Shown here in pieces: positions 28,013 through 52,427 of a stretch of DNA of 64,000 nucleotides (the stretch's first letter is position 1; each line of letters starts with the position of its first letter). The notes beneath the pieces were generated by a model. That model saw only the letters and a program-made list of their open reading frames with translations, did not search any database and had not been told where the DNA came from. A program made the translations under genes and the position numbers. Source of the stretch: Trichoplax sp. H2 (lineage: Eukaryota > Placozoa > Uniplacotomia > Trichoplacea); contig NOWV01000159.1 in the NCBI GenBank assembly GCA_003344405.1, positions 1-64,000 of the forward strand. The letters are read 5' to 3'.

Positions 28013-28675
28013 TTATACAGTACTGTATCTCGATGCAATTCACTACTTACTGTACTGTACAGTGCTTAGTAAAAGCGCATACAGTACACTGTACTGTACA
28101 GTACAGCGGGATTAACTTCGGTGGCACTAAGGAAAATAAACCATGTACTGTACTGTAGGCTACATTAAGCCCAAAGACCAAAGTAGATAAAAGCTTCGAT
28201 GTACAGTAGACGTAGCCCAATAACTCAGGGATGTAAACCTGGCTTTTATTTCTATAGATTTGTTCTAATTTGTACAGTATTCGTAAATTTTTGACGAAGG
28301 ATAGCGTACTGTACAGTACAGTATATACTATAAGACTGTTATGTTCGTGGTAATCGGTAGTACTGTACAGTAGGTTTAATTGAGAATCGCTTATTAATCA
28401 ATCAGAATCGTGCATTTATACATTTCCGAAATTACTTTATATATGGTACAATTAATGTGTGTTTTAACACGTTTAAGTAGCAATATCTATATTTAATAGA
28501 ATAGAATACACACTGAAATTATAGCAAACCTATTAATGGAAGTAACTTCACAATCCAAGTACTGTACTGTACTGTAGTACAGTACAGTACAGTACTCTAC
28601 AACAAAGACCACTATTGAAGGGGCGTGGCGAGCCCTCTAAAATGTTTGAAGAAATGTACTGTACAGTACAGTACT
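28013..28675. promoter_or_regulatory. CAGTA/TACTG palindrome cluster upstream of ETF1
   Basis: Several blocks, including TACTGTACTGTACAGTG near 28050, ACACTGTACTGTACAGTACA near 28084, 28305-28325, and the pentamer run at 28558-28595. They lie 0.2-0.8 kb upstream of the ETF1 start. A smaller copy (27704-27733) lies just inside intron 1. Confidence 0.5.
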
Positions 28676-30057
28676 TTAAATTTGGCTCAAATTCCATGCA
28701 GACAGATCTGTGCAACCATGAGCAATTAGCTCTTGATATATTTTATTACTTTTTACCGCAGTATTGAATAATTATATTTCTTTAAAGTTTCTAATGCAAA
28801 CGATCAGTCGCTGTTACATGCACGGTCACTCCAACCATTTTACAAGTCACGTTGTAATACCGGTCTACAGTACAGTATACTGTACCTACTTACCTACTGT
28901 CAATATTGCGGTATAAACTAGGGATACAGTACGCCGTCAAAATGAGTTTTTATTTAGCTTGTTAAGAGGATACACAATGTGCATTGTGCATTGCACACAG
29001 ATAAAAAGAATTATTAACATCTAAATAATTTTATGTAGAGACACGGCGCAATACGTATCTCCTAGGTAAATCCAACGAGCTATAAAGTATACCACATTAT
29101 GAGCAAGAAATAGGATACTCTGCACTTAATGATGCATGTTATACGCATCACTGTACAGTACATGCTGTTGTATTACCAAGAATCCAGTGTAACGACGTTA
29201 ATAATATCTACATTTATTTGCTAAGAGCATTCAGAAATTAATAAAATTTAAAATTTAATATATTATACGGAATTTTAGTATGTGATTAGTAGATACTATA
29301 TCACGTATACATCCAATAAACAATGGGATTGTATAGAGCACTGACCATCACAAATTCGACAATCAAAATTTATAATCCTGCGGATAATCTAGATGCGTAC
29401 ACTAGCTTAACAACTGCAGAAACTCATATATGGTATAGCAATTACCATACTCCTGTCGCAAATAATTATATTAATCTTATAATAAATTAACAGTAACATG
29501 AGATGCTGCACAATCGAAAGTACGCTAATGAATTGTGGCCTAAATTTGTGCATATAGAGCAGAATAATAGTAACAATACTTACGATTTATCGTAATATTT
29601 TGCTATTTCTGTAGTCGTTTCTTATTTACTCCTATGAAAATTATATTCTTAATTCCTCTGCCGCTAACATCATAGCAATCTAACTGAGAATCACTCCAAG
29701 CCACTGATAAAATCATACTATCGATAGTGCACTTGTTCTCAACTATTTGCTAGTACATCATAAACACCCGCAATTTTAATCACTTATTTTAAACTGCTAT
29801 TACTATGCGAAATAAGTACCAAAAAAGAACTGCACGTATACGAAGTACTGTATAACCTTTTATAAAGTGTAACCGAGATCAAGAATCTGAGACTTTGAGC
29901 TTTCCTTTAGCCTACTCATTGGAAGTACATGCCAAGCGCGATATCCTACACACGTTAACGAGACGTAAGAACTGTGGCAATAATCAGCTCTAGTACGAAC
30001 ATAACTTTAATACCATATCCTAATGCACGTGAACATTTGTAGCATGTGATCTTAATC

Positions 30058-30175
30058 TAGTACAGTACAGTAGATAAGATGTAGATAAGCCGTAAATAGT
30101 AAATAGTATTGTACTGTACGATATCTAGGATTCCCCACGTTCTATGGCGCGTACACTACTGTACAGTACAAGGTA
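30058..30175. repeat. Isolated CAGTA/GTACTGTAC copies
   Basis: Three short blocks (TAGTACAGTACAGTAG, ATTGTACTGTACG, CTACTGTACAGTACAAG) far from any recognised gene. They may mark an unrecognised transcription unit or simply be dispersed copies. Confidence 0.5.
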
Positions 30176-32890
30176 ACAAGCAGTAGTTTACAGGACGGGC
30201 GATGTTATGACATAAAGATCACTTTGTGGTACTGTATACGACGTACTGTATCATTTATACGAAGGTAGAGAATATAAGCAACACAATCTGTACTCGCGAA
30301 ACTCGGATAAAGCAATTAATATTCTACAGTATATTACTACCTAGAAATCAATCAATAACAGTAGTGAATAGGACTTTACGTGATAAGTTAAAAGTGATTA
30401 TAGCTCCTTCTTCTATCGTAAAGTGATGTCAAATGATGCCACTTTCACGAATTATGTTAATATGTCAAAAGTCGTACCTAATTATGAACACAGGTGAAAA
30501 CAAAATCAAAATAGAAGAGACCTTGGCGCACGCGAGAAATAATTTAAATGGAAGAAGAAAAAATAAAAAAATTGTTGTAATACATGTAAAATCTATTATA
30601 TATTTTATACAATAACGATATATGCCCGGTCGCCAACAAGATCGATTTTATATTGAAATAATGATTCAAAGGTTTTTAAGGTAATAGCCATTAGCCACAG
30701 AGGTATTAAAGTAATAGCTGAGTTTAATATAGTGAATGCTTCGTATGATTGGTGATTTACTTACCCTTAAGCTTACTGCGGTCGCTTTTATAGTTTTATA
30801 TGTAAGACATGTTTATAGTGAGCAACGCACCACCAATGAATCTGATTTTATAAACAAAATATATTAGTGCACTAAACGATTTAGTATCTAGCAATATCTG
30901 AGATACTGTTCTTCAAGTACTGTACTCATTTAGAAATTGCAGTAAAATAATAACTGACAATCTAAAATATAGCTGAAAGGATTTGTTAACACTTACAATA
31001 ATTAATGAGTAAAAAATTCGATAAGTTTGGTTGAAAATCCTCATTACCACTAGCATACTTCATACGGGAATTTTGATAGGTCTAAAACCTTGCATGGGTC
31101 ATATTGAGATTGTTACTAATAAATATATTAGTATTTTCATGTTTTCGTTAAACAAATTTTGGTGATAAAATAAACAATTTTTTAACGCCCGACATATGCT
31201 AGATAGGCTTCAATACAGCTAAAGTGAGTAGAGCTTACTATCTTAAACACGACCCACAAGTAATTATTTGACTAACCATGTTCACGAATAGCACAGTATC
31301 GGTAATTTATTGTATAATAGTATAGAAGCATATGAATAACAGCTATCTATCCACTTATTTATATTAGAACAGCTATTATCAGAAGATATTACGTAACATT
31401 CATAAGTATTCTCAGTTATTTGCAGCTAATAGATTATATACTAATTTTAGCAGCATAAGGAGAATGTTGATTCGTGTTTATGTCATCCATGAAGTTATAA
31501 TGAGTAGAAAATATTTGACATCATTGTTATGGATTCTTTCTCGTAATTACTTTTTTAAATTCACTTTGATTAGAAATAAATATTTACTTATTCGTGTTAT
31601 GTAAATTAAAAAAAATTTAATCTTTGAATCCTTATTAAATCCTATGTATAGAATTTGTCAGAGCGATGAGAAGTTTATCTCATATATTGTTTTGATTAGA
31701 CAATATCGATTCTTACCGCGACATACGTATACACGTAATAGCAAGACATTAAGATTAGTCACAGTAATTAAAAGCATTTTTTGAGTCTATCTCCGGATAG
31801 TCCACTATTATGACCTTAGTAATTCGATTTTGATAATTTTGCAGATTTAATAAAATCGGGCGATGAGGTGCAGATATATGGCATCGTAACCATACTGTAC
31901 TTGATAATATCTATTTTTATCTAATATTACTAACTTACGGGTAAGATATTTGACAACAATAACGTAGTTTATGTACTGTAGGCTTACAGTATGTATTTTT
32001 AAATTACATAGCCTTAAAGTATTGACCGCGCATTTGAGAAATTGAAATATTGCTCTCCGTTAAATTACAGTATCAGAACCTTCAGCGACAACAGTAAGTG
32101 ATCCGTAATTCACTATCCGATAATAATTTAGAGGAAAATTTTTGCTTTGAAAGCGGTGATAATAATAATTAATATTGACGTACAGTATATGAAAAGGTTC
32201 AGCGATCAGACTTGTAATTTTTCCGCAATTTTTACGGCTACTTAATTTAGACTAGCATAAGAATTTGGCAGATCCATGTTACAACCCACGATCGTACATT
32301 TTTTAACTAATTATTATGCTACTTTATAAATACGCAGGAGATAATGCTCATGTTTGTAATGTGCGAAGTCATACATTAGATCCAAGACTATGTAGGATAA
32401 CGATCATACGCGATATGCAGATGATTCAGAATAAGGTTTAGGTTTATTGCAAGGACACGCTACAGGATCGAGATCGATATACCGAGATAGCCATGCAACA
32501 TCTGCATGTATTATATCAGAAGCAATACTATTTAACAGTCTTATTCTGTACTTAGGCTACCGTACTATAGCGTGATTGATCTAGTGTCGCCCGAGAACAT
32601 AACACGATGTATCCCAAAGGAACTGTAAAGTACAATAAATGTTTTTAACAGGTGATTTTAATGCAAATACATAATCTTAGCAATAAATCATCACATTATT
32701 GATGTTACTCTTACTAGTAGTCAGTAGTAGACACTCGAGGGTAATCAAGTGTCACGTGTAATAATTATCAAATATTGTTATAAAAAAAACTTCCAGTCCA
32801 ATGCATTCATCATGCAAGCTTATCCAGTTAGACAACGCACGTGACTCATTCATTTAATCGCCATTGCTAACACAATAATTCTATTGAAAG

Positions 32891-32914
32891 TTTGGATCAA
32901 CATGTTGATCCAAA
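32891..32914. repeat. Perfect 24-bp palindrome
   Basis: The sequence centred on CAACATGTTG is an exact reverse-complement palindrome for 24 bp with no spacer; the core is GGATCAACATGTTGATCC. It could bind a dimeric DNA-binding protein; nothing nearby identifies one. Confidence 0.85.
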
Positions 32915-33190
32915 AGTTTTAATGGTACCGATATTCTATTCCTCTTGTTGGTATTTTAAGTAAATGGTGTTGAATCATTCCATCTGAATTTTTACCGGAT
33001 ATCCACTTGCCATATTTTAAATTTTATATAATTATTTATTAATTAATTAAATAAATGTAATCTGTAATGATATACAGTACAGTAACACAAGTATATAAGT
33101 GTACATACAGTATAGTTAGCTACACGACACGCCAGCTGAACTTTAAAGCTTTTCCTATACAGTATTAGCTTTTGCTCCTCTTAATTAAAT

Positions 33191-33202
33191 GGGGGGGGGG
33201 GG
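33191..33202 (+). repeat. Homopolymer run of 12 G
   Basis: Twelve consecutive G in a strongly AT-rich background, about 1.3 kb upstream of HSPA9. It could be a replication-slippage tract or a sequencing or assembly artefact. Confidence 0.9.
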
Positions 33203-33538
33203 TTACAGTAAAAACACCGTTAATGGTTAAACACAATTACAATTAAATAGATTCTTAACCTTAATACGTATCAGTCAAATTAACTACCAGGGTCTCTAAA
33301 TTGTACAATACGCATGCTTCCGCACAGAAATTGTATTTAAATGCAGTAATGCAATGCAAATGAGAACAAATCATGGATAAGCTTCTTGGCGCTTTAAAAT
33401 CACACGGCCTTCTTCAGAAAAACGCTTATAAAGTAATAACGTTAAATCCATCTTATTGAATAAAACTCGCAAAAAATTCGGTATTTCCGAGTTTTCCTAG
33501 CTTTTCATCAGAATTATCATGTGAAAACAAACTGACTA

Positions 33539-33633
33539 CTGTAATTTATAGTTGGCATTGTCCAAGTTTTTACACACGAGACAATCGTGTGTAAAACTTT
33601 GAATACTGTACGTATGCCAACTTTAAATTACAG
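33539..33633. repeat. About 95-nt imperfect inverted repeat / hairpin (MITE- or miRNA-precursor-like)
   Basis: The outer arms CTGTAATTTATAGTTGGCAT (33539-33558) and its partner at 33614-33633 pair over 20 bp with one mismatch. The inner arms TTTTTACACACGA and TCGTGTGTAAAA pair almost fully around a 5-nt GACAA loop. The right arm has about 9 extra bases forming an internal bulge. No coding potential. Confidence 0.75.
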
Positions 33634-33639
33634 CTTCTC

Positions 33640-34150
33640 AGTACAGTACTGTACTGTACAGTACAATACTTGAACTAATATGGTACTACTGTACTGTACA
33701 CTACAGTAGTACTGTACAGTACAGTATAAGGTGATCTTGTTACAGTATCTGCTATTAAATGATGCAATATTGCCCAGCCTAACAGAGAGTCCGAAGTACA
33801 GTACAGTACTGTACAGTGTACAGTACTGTAAATGAAAATGAGCTAAGAAATAGTACTGTACGGTACTGTACAGTACAGAGCGATGTTTTGGTCTACAGTA
33901 CAGTACTGTACATGGTAACGGTAACTTACTGTACAGTACTGTAGGTAAAGTAACTGACAGTTAACTTGAGTATCATCAGCACGTGCCAACTTTTAAAAAC
34001 AGTTAGAAATTAAAAATCAAAAATTTTAATCAATGCGCAGCTATGACACTGTAGCACTAGTACCAGTATCAGTCTCAGCATTAATGTACGGTAATTGTAC
34101 TGTACTATACTAACTGATAGATTTCATACTGGTACTACAGTACAGTATGC
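33640..34150. promoter_or_regulatory. CAGTA/TACTG palindrome cluster upstream of HSPA9
   Basis: Dense blocks at 33640-33665, 33685-33726, 33796-33832, 33853-33880, 33895-33945 and 34095-34148, made of GTACTGTACAGTAC-type palindromes and CAGTA tandems. They lie about 0.4-0.9 kb before the HSPA9 start codon. Promoter role inferred. Confidence 0.5.
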
Positions 34151-34517
34151 ATGTGCGTACGGTCGCTAGCTGGAATTTCCCAACCTTGAACAGACTGTGT
34201 CTTTTGCCTTTGCTAATAACCATTCCAGCTTCTTGGTTGGTGCGTTGTTCACACAGCTGAAAGGGAACGCAGATACGTTTTGAAGTTAGTAATATCAGAA
34301 ACAGTGTACTTTTCTTCGAGTCTGTAGTCCATGTTGAAGTTTTCTTATTAACAAAGCTTGTGCTTTTCTCTTTCAAAGCAGTTCAAGATTTAGTGTTAAA
34401 TCTGTTTGGATACGAAACAAGTGGGATACTAGTCACATTGCAACAGAATATTTTTCTATTTTACGCGTGTTATCTGGAGCAGTATTTCTTTCCGGGCGTA
34501 ATACGTATATGGGTACA

Positions 34518-38720
<4,203 letters not shown>

Positions 38721-41700
38721 CATATTAGCTTTCATTAAACTGATGCAATGTTATTTTTTGGAGGCTACGTAATTGAATAAAGCGATAAAATGTGACAGCT
38801 TATTATCAGTAACGGTACTAATGCAAAGGAGCAGTTCAGTAATTGAGCTTCTAGTTTTTACTATCCTGCTTGACGTAACAGATATACCAAACAATCGAAG
38901 ATTCGATAGGCCCACTTATGCAAGTTTGACAATTCTACACTAGTATGCGATACTGTATGATTCCGGGTCGAACAACAGAAATTTCGAACGTTACATCATA
39001 CCTTCGTAAAGGCGTACGTTCTACTACATATCATTAGTCGGCAGTACAGTAAAAATACAGATATGTGCTACGTTTCATTACTGTAATGCATACAGAAAAA
39101 CGATATAGTAGTTTACAGGACTTTGTCTTGTGATGTCGGTTTTTAGCTGATAATATGCAACGAAATCTTTTAAAGGTATTTCTGTCTTTAATTCAGTAAT
39201 TTTCATTGGAAAGAATGAACGTGTTTGTAATACAGTAGTACAAGCAGTATTTATAATTTCAGGCTATATTTAAATTCGAAAGGGATAATGAATATCAGTC
39301 ATTTCAAACTATTTCTTGACTAACGCAATTGCCTGAAATACACATGCCAAAAGAGGATAGAAAATGTATTGTAATATCACATTGGGTCTCTCACAACATA
39401 CAGTACACTACTGCACGCTGTACTGTATATGCAGCTTTGTATGTAATTATATAAATTATCGCAGGATCATGTCCTATTCTGGTACAGTATCTTTCAGATC
39501 TTATTTTGGCTAAGCTAATCCATTTTGAATGCACAGTATTTACTATAAGGGTTTCATAATTACTGTATATGGTAATCCCGATAGGATATAATAGTATCAA
39601 AGAATCAGAAAAATGCTCGCACCAATTTTAGATTTATACCAGTGTGAGTGGAGGTACAGATACGTAGTGATACTGAATAGGTAATTTGCATAATTAATCA
39701 ATTAAAGCGATTATAGTGAACATGACAAGTACAGTGATAAAGAAAACTACAGAGCAAATGCCTGTCTAAAGGTTAGAATTAAAGATAGAATTGGCTACAT
39801 CACTCACTATACAGCAGATTTTGAGTACATAACAGCCATTACAGTACTTAGTGCCTACGACTATGCGTGTAAGTCAATGGCTCTACAAACAGTTTATAGA
39901 TTCTCTTAAAATATCTTGCATTATCATTGATGCAAAATGCAAAATCCAGAAATTTTTATCAATGCATCCTCTCCCGGAATACTGCTATGTAAGTATACAG
40001 TACATATGCTACGATATAAAATTGAGGTATTGTAAATCTTCGGATATAGAGCTTTAAGCTATCAATTAAACATTGGCGCAGTCAATCAAGACACTTTTCA
40101 TAAAACTGTATAGCTATTACTAACGTATCTACAGCAGTTGCCGATTTAAATAGTGACAATCTCTAATCAACGAAAATAATCTATATCTTGATTTAACAGG
40201 ATCACCGGTACTGTTACCCTAATGTATTCATAGTAAAATTTAAAAAAATTGGACCAATACTATATTTTTAAGAAAGAATGTACATGTATGTAAGCAATAG
40301 TTTTACTATATTGCGTTATGATTGATAGGAACTTCGCATCCAACAAAATATCGTGAAGTAAAAACACCTGTTACTAACATCTACAGACCACAATATTGCA
40401 TTGTACAAACTTGCAAATAGGACGATTACCGGCATAATCTTGGATTAGGTTTTTCAATTGAGTAGCAATATAAGTATACGTATATATACACTATTGTACA
40501 ACACATGAACAGAGGTCAATTTACGTCCCGACTGGTGTGTGATCTTTTGTTGATTTAGATGCTGCCATAGTCTTTCAGAGGCTTTTCAATTCAGAAAATT
40601 TCTAGAAATTCCATAGAACTATGTCAATGTTTTGCACTGATACTTTTCGACGTCCTAAGTCCCAACACCCGACACAATACTTGAACATGATTGATAAACC
40701 AGAAATTTTCAAGAGGAATTTTCTCTTAGATGTCCCCGGATAAACTAAGCCTTTTTTATTTGACGCAAGTCATACATATTTAAATTCGTAATACGTGGGT
40801 TGAAATTGGTGTAATGGCTGAAGATTTATATTATATTCGCAAACTATCAACAGTAATGATAACGACGCCGCATCGTATTATTGATTAATCCATACCGAAT
40901 TCAGAATAATGAAGAAGTAAACGGAGTATCTTGTAGTATTCCTTTCAATCGTTCAATAACAACATTCTGACTTTTAAAGTATAGGTCACTACGAAATAAT
41001 TAGGTATTCGAGTAGTTCATAAGTTGTTTACCTTTTCTGCATGTCTTTTCAAAATCTTTTTGTTTACAACTTTTACTATGAACCCAATCAGTGTATTTTG
41101 ATAAGTAAATTCGCTACAGAAATTAAATATTGTTCCAAAACAAAACTGCGAACTTAAAATTATCTACTATAAAAAATATAAAATGATCGTTACTTACTCT
41201 TGCTCTTTATTCTTAGGTTACAATACGGGAAAAATTAGTGTCTTTAATTTAAGTAAGTTACAATATCACGTATCCTGGTAATTACATCATACTCTTATCT
41301 AAGTTGACTTATACTGTGTGTGTAAAACAGAGTTTGTAATTACATCGTTAAAAATCTAATGCATTCGTAGTTAACTGGTAGAACCCATGAAAATTCCACG
41401 GAATACAGTTTTAATTAGTATGCCAAATCGCAAAACTTTAACGTTAACGCTATTTACGCGTATATTTAACATGCATTGTAGTACGTACAACAGTATCATA
41501 CAGTCCTATGAAGATCATCGAGCAAAAACATCTAGTATATACATGCAATCACTTCAAATTGCTAGTTCACGAGTACATTAAATGGGGTCAAAAAGTATAA
41601 ACTGATTGAATAGCCTACCAAATGATAAAGCGGGTTGGCCAAAATAGTATTAATTTCTACATGCACATACTAAGTTAGAAACCATCATATCTAAATGCGC

Positions 41701-41961
41701 ACTAGCGCTTGTTCGTGTTACAAAAACATCTTGACATCTCGTAGTATGTACGGTATATCGGCGATATATACATGTAGCGTTAACTTGTAATTTCATACTG
41801 CCTGAGATAACGTAACAATGGTGCGAGAGATCATACCAAGACTATAAACGACACTACTATCGTGACTGAATCTATCCAAATTCTTCACAAACTCGCGATA
41901 TATTATTTACAATTAGTCCTGATTACATAGACATAATAATTTTATAGCATTTCTAAACCGA
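38721..41961. other. Convergent 3' intergenic region (HSPA9 / DDX41)
   Basis: 3.2 kb. The open frames at 39391-39600 (-), 39851-40057 (+) and 41387-41581 (+) show no similarity. Only scattered single CAGTA-type copies occur (about 39040 and 39400-39428). No RNA gene or mobile element was recognised. Confidence 0.5.
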
Positions 41962-46910
<4,949 letters not shown>

Positions 46911-47425
46911 TTTCGAATGATGTTATAATCAGCATTGACGTTGAGTATAATTTTCAATTTCAAAGGTTCTCCAAAAATGCAACAGAATGCTACCGTTGCA
47001 CTCACTAGGGTAAATCGTTCGTGATACTGTACTGTACTGTACACTACTGTACTGTACACTACTGTACTGTAAACCTGCTGTTCAAATGCGAATGCAACGC
47101 AACTATCAATGTACTGTACTGTACAGTACTAGTGTACAGTACGTTGACAAAATGAGGCCGAATGTACTGTGACTGTACACTGTAAATCTCATTCTACTGT
47201 ACAGTACTGTACATTCCAGTGCTACCGTTATTTGACTTAATAAATTTTGACCAGAGATCGGCACCGTTTGCAGGCATACAGTACCTTAATAACAGTACAG
47301 TATTTTTAAGGACCATTTCTAATAACTGACTTCATGCTAGTAACTGGGAAGGTTCTTTTCGACGTTCGATTCCGAACTTAACTCCTAAAATCGTTAATGA
47401 TTAGAAACGTAGCTTTTTATCAGAA
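46911..47425. promoter_or_regulatory. Shared divergent promoter interval DDX41 / ACTR1 with CAGTA palindromes
   Basis: 515 bp between the start codons. Positions 47022-47214 carry repeated TACTGTACTGTACACTACTG units and palindromic GTACTGTACAGTAC blocks, with further copies near 47278-47302. This is the same architecture as at the RMND5/FNTA and ARID5/PYROXD2 intervals. Confidence 0.6.
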
Positions 47426-50333
<2,908 letters not shown>

Positions 50334-50425
50334 TGGTGGTTTCCCCGGCAAGATAGGCGAATCGATTTTGATCTCATGTGCCTGGTAATGTAATGAACTC
50401 CTCTGCAGTATGCTGTAGTTGCTGA

Positions 50426-51153
50426 TGCTGTAGCGGTATCTTTATTCGTTGCTATAAATTTTATAGGGCCAAAGGATTCGACTTAAATTATATTCTAATA
50501 AATCTTTTTTTCAATCTGTTTCCATTCGCTCTAAAATGTATTGTGTAGCAAATCTTAATTGATATTTGTATTATTTACGAACTGTAATTCGTAAATTGTA
50601 ACTCATTAAATTGTTCTTACATCACATTTTGTAGTATTGCTTACTTCTCTAAGTTACACCCACAGCTACCTTCATTATTCCTGTCATTTTAACTACAGTG
50701 TAACGTTGGTGATTCAATGGAACGTATGTAAGGTAGACACAAGGGACTATACTGTAATAGTGAGAAATATGCATTTGTTAACGAGGTCTATGAACAAAAT
50801 AAGGCCGTTACAGTGATCATGTAAAATTAAAATGCATACCTGTCATGTATCTTGTATAGTTATTTTTTCATGTTAGAACGTCTGTTCGAATTTCGAATTA
50901 TGAATTTAAGTTAAAATATATGGCTATTGTTAAAGTTGCATTCGTATGAGTTTATATCAATACAACATTTACGTATATCGTCGCAATTCAAATTTATTCG
51001 TGTTTTAAGTAATAGCAAAGACAATAAAACGCTAGATAGCTAAATAGCGTTTGTGTAGATTCACTACAGCTTTTATTCGGTCCCCAAGGGGAGTGCTTTC
51101 CGATTAACATATTTTAGGACTTAAGACCTGATAACAGTGAAAATACTGTGAAA
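50426..51153 (+). repeat. Duplicated segment, copy A (728 bp), left of the gap
   Basis: Starts TGCTGTAGCGGTATC and runs to the N block. It matches copy B (51174-51835) essentially throughout, except for a 66-bp stretch (around 50576-50641) absent from B. The extra stretch is bounded by a short GTATT direct repeat, as expected of a simple insertion or deletion. Confidence 0.85.
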
Positions 51154-51173
51154 NNNNNNNNNNNNNNNNNNNN
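51154..51173. other. Assembly gap of 20 N
   Basis: Twenty ambiguous bases placed exactly at the boundary between two near-identical segments. Confidence 1.
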
Positions 51174-51835
51174 TGCTGTAGCGGTATCTTTATTCGTTGC
51201 TATAAATTTTATAGGGCCAAAGGATTCGACTTAAATTATATTCTAATAAATCTTTTTTTCAATCTGTTTCCATTCGCTCTAAAATGTATTGTGTAGCAAA
51301 TCTTAATTGATATTTGTATTGCTTACTTCTCTAAGTTACACCCACAGCTACCTTCATTATTCCTGTCATTTTAACTACAGTGTAACGTTGGTGATTCAAT
51401 GGAACGTATGTAAGGTAGACACAAGGGACTATACTGTAATAGTGAGAAATATGCATTTGTTAACGAGGTCTATGAACAAAATAAGGCCGTTACAGTGATC
51501 ATGTAAAATTAAAATGCATACCTGTCATGTATCTTGTATAGTTATTTTTTCATGTTAGAACGTCTGTTCGAATTTCGAATTATGAATTTAAGTTAAAATA
51601 TATGGCTATTGTTAAAGTTGCATTCGTATGAGTTTATATCAATACAACATTTACGTATATCGTCGCAATTCAAATTTATTCGTGTTTTAAGTAATAGCAA
51701 AGACAATAAAACGCTAGATAGCTAAATAGCGTTTGTGTAGATTCACTACAGCTTTTATTCGGTCCCCAAGGGGAGTGCTTTCCGATTAACATATTTTAGG
51801 ACTTAAGACCTGATAACAGTGAAAATACTGTGAAA
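51174..51835 (+). repeat. Duplicated segment, copy B (662 bp), right of the gap
   Basis: Begins at the first base after the gap with the same TGCTGTAGCGGTATC as copy A. It lacks the 66-bp stretch of copy A and ends with AATACTGTGAAA, the last bases of copy A before the gap. The geometry suggests two alleles assembled in series rather than a real duplication. Confidence 0.85.
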
Positions 51836-52427
51836 TTGCAGATATCATAAATATGTAGTATTTCTGACTTTAGCAAATCGAATTGACAATAAATTAGAAG
51901 TAAAAGATATAAAATATAAAAGCAATCGCAACTACCTAGCGGGCCGGTTGCGCACTATTACAGTCGATAACTAAATATAGAAGTTAACGAATAATACAAT
52001 TCCCCACTGAAAGTTCTATAGCAGTTCGAATCAAATTGTTCACTAGATATATGGTTTTGCTCTTTGCAAAATGCTATCATTACTTCTCGATCGCTTCTAA
52101 GATGCAGTACTAAAAATAAATACGTAACGATTCAGATATTTGGTACATCCTAGTAAGAACTATCAAAAAACTATTTCTCTGAAGCATAGATACAGCATTC
52201 CAGCTGGATAAGAGTCGATAAACCGTATGGTAGATTAGGCATAACGAATAGAGAAATTATATACAGTAACGAAATATAGCTATGATCGATATAATTCCAT
52301 GGTTTATAATGTATAATGTAGGTATCACATTATGATGACGCTAATTTTTAATGGCCATGTTTGTTGACAATAACTATGATAGCATGTGACTGGTAAATAC
52401 CAACTTATAAGTACTTTTCCATTTTGA

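Larger units (their letters stand above)
27852..34508. other. Large divergent intergenic region ETF1 / HSPA9
   Basis: 6.7 kb with no supported exon. Open frames at 27861-28043 (-), 30226-30426 (+), 30433-30615 (+) and 34110-34376 (-) lack similarity and splice context. Both gene-proximal flanks carry dense CAGTA/TACTG palindromes; the centre (about 30200-33100) is plain AT-rich sequence. Separate entries cover the hairpin, the palindrome, the poly-G run and the arrays. Confidence 0.5.
50334..52427. other. Convergent 3' intergenic region (ACTR1 / KNDC1) with assembly gap
   Basis: 2.1 kb between two stop codons, most of it occupied by a near-identical pair of about 0.7-kb segments flanking 20 N. 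No gene. The open frame at 51307-51498 lies inside the duplicated sequence and is not supported. No CAGTA arrays. Confidence 0.6.

Noticed and set aside
34110-34376. 88-codon frame on the minus strand upstream of HSPA9
   Set aside because: Open and fairly normal in composition, but without similarity, splice partners or a recognisable domain.
41387-41581. 64-codon plus-strand frame
   Set aside because: No similarity, in a convergent intergenic region.
47350-47400. GTTCGATTCC resembling a tRNA B box
   Set aside because: No acceptor-stem pairing or A box at the required spacing; it lies in the ACTR1 promoter interval.
51307-51498. 63-codon frame in copy B of the duplicated segment
   Set aside because: Created by loss of the 66-bp block; intergenic and without similarity.
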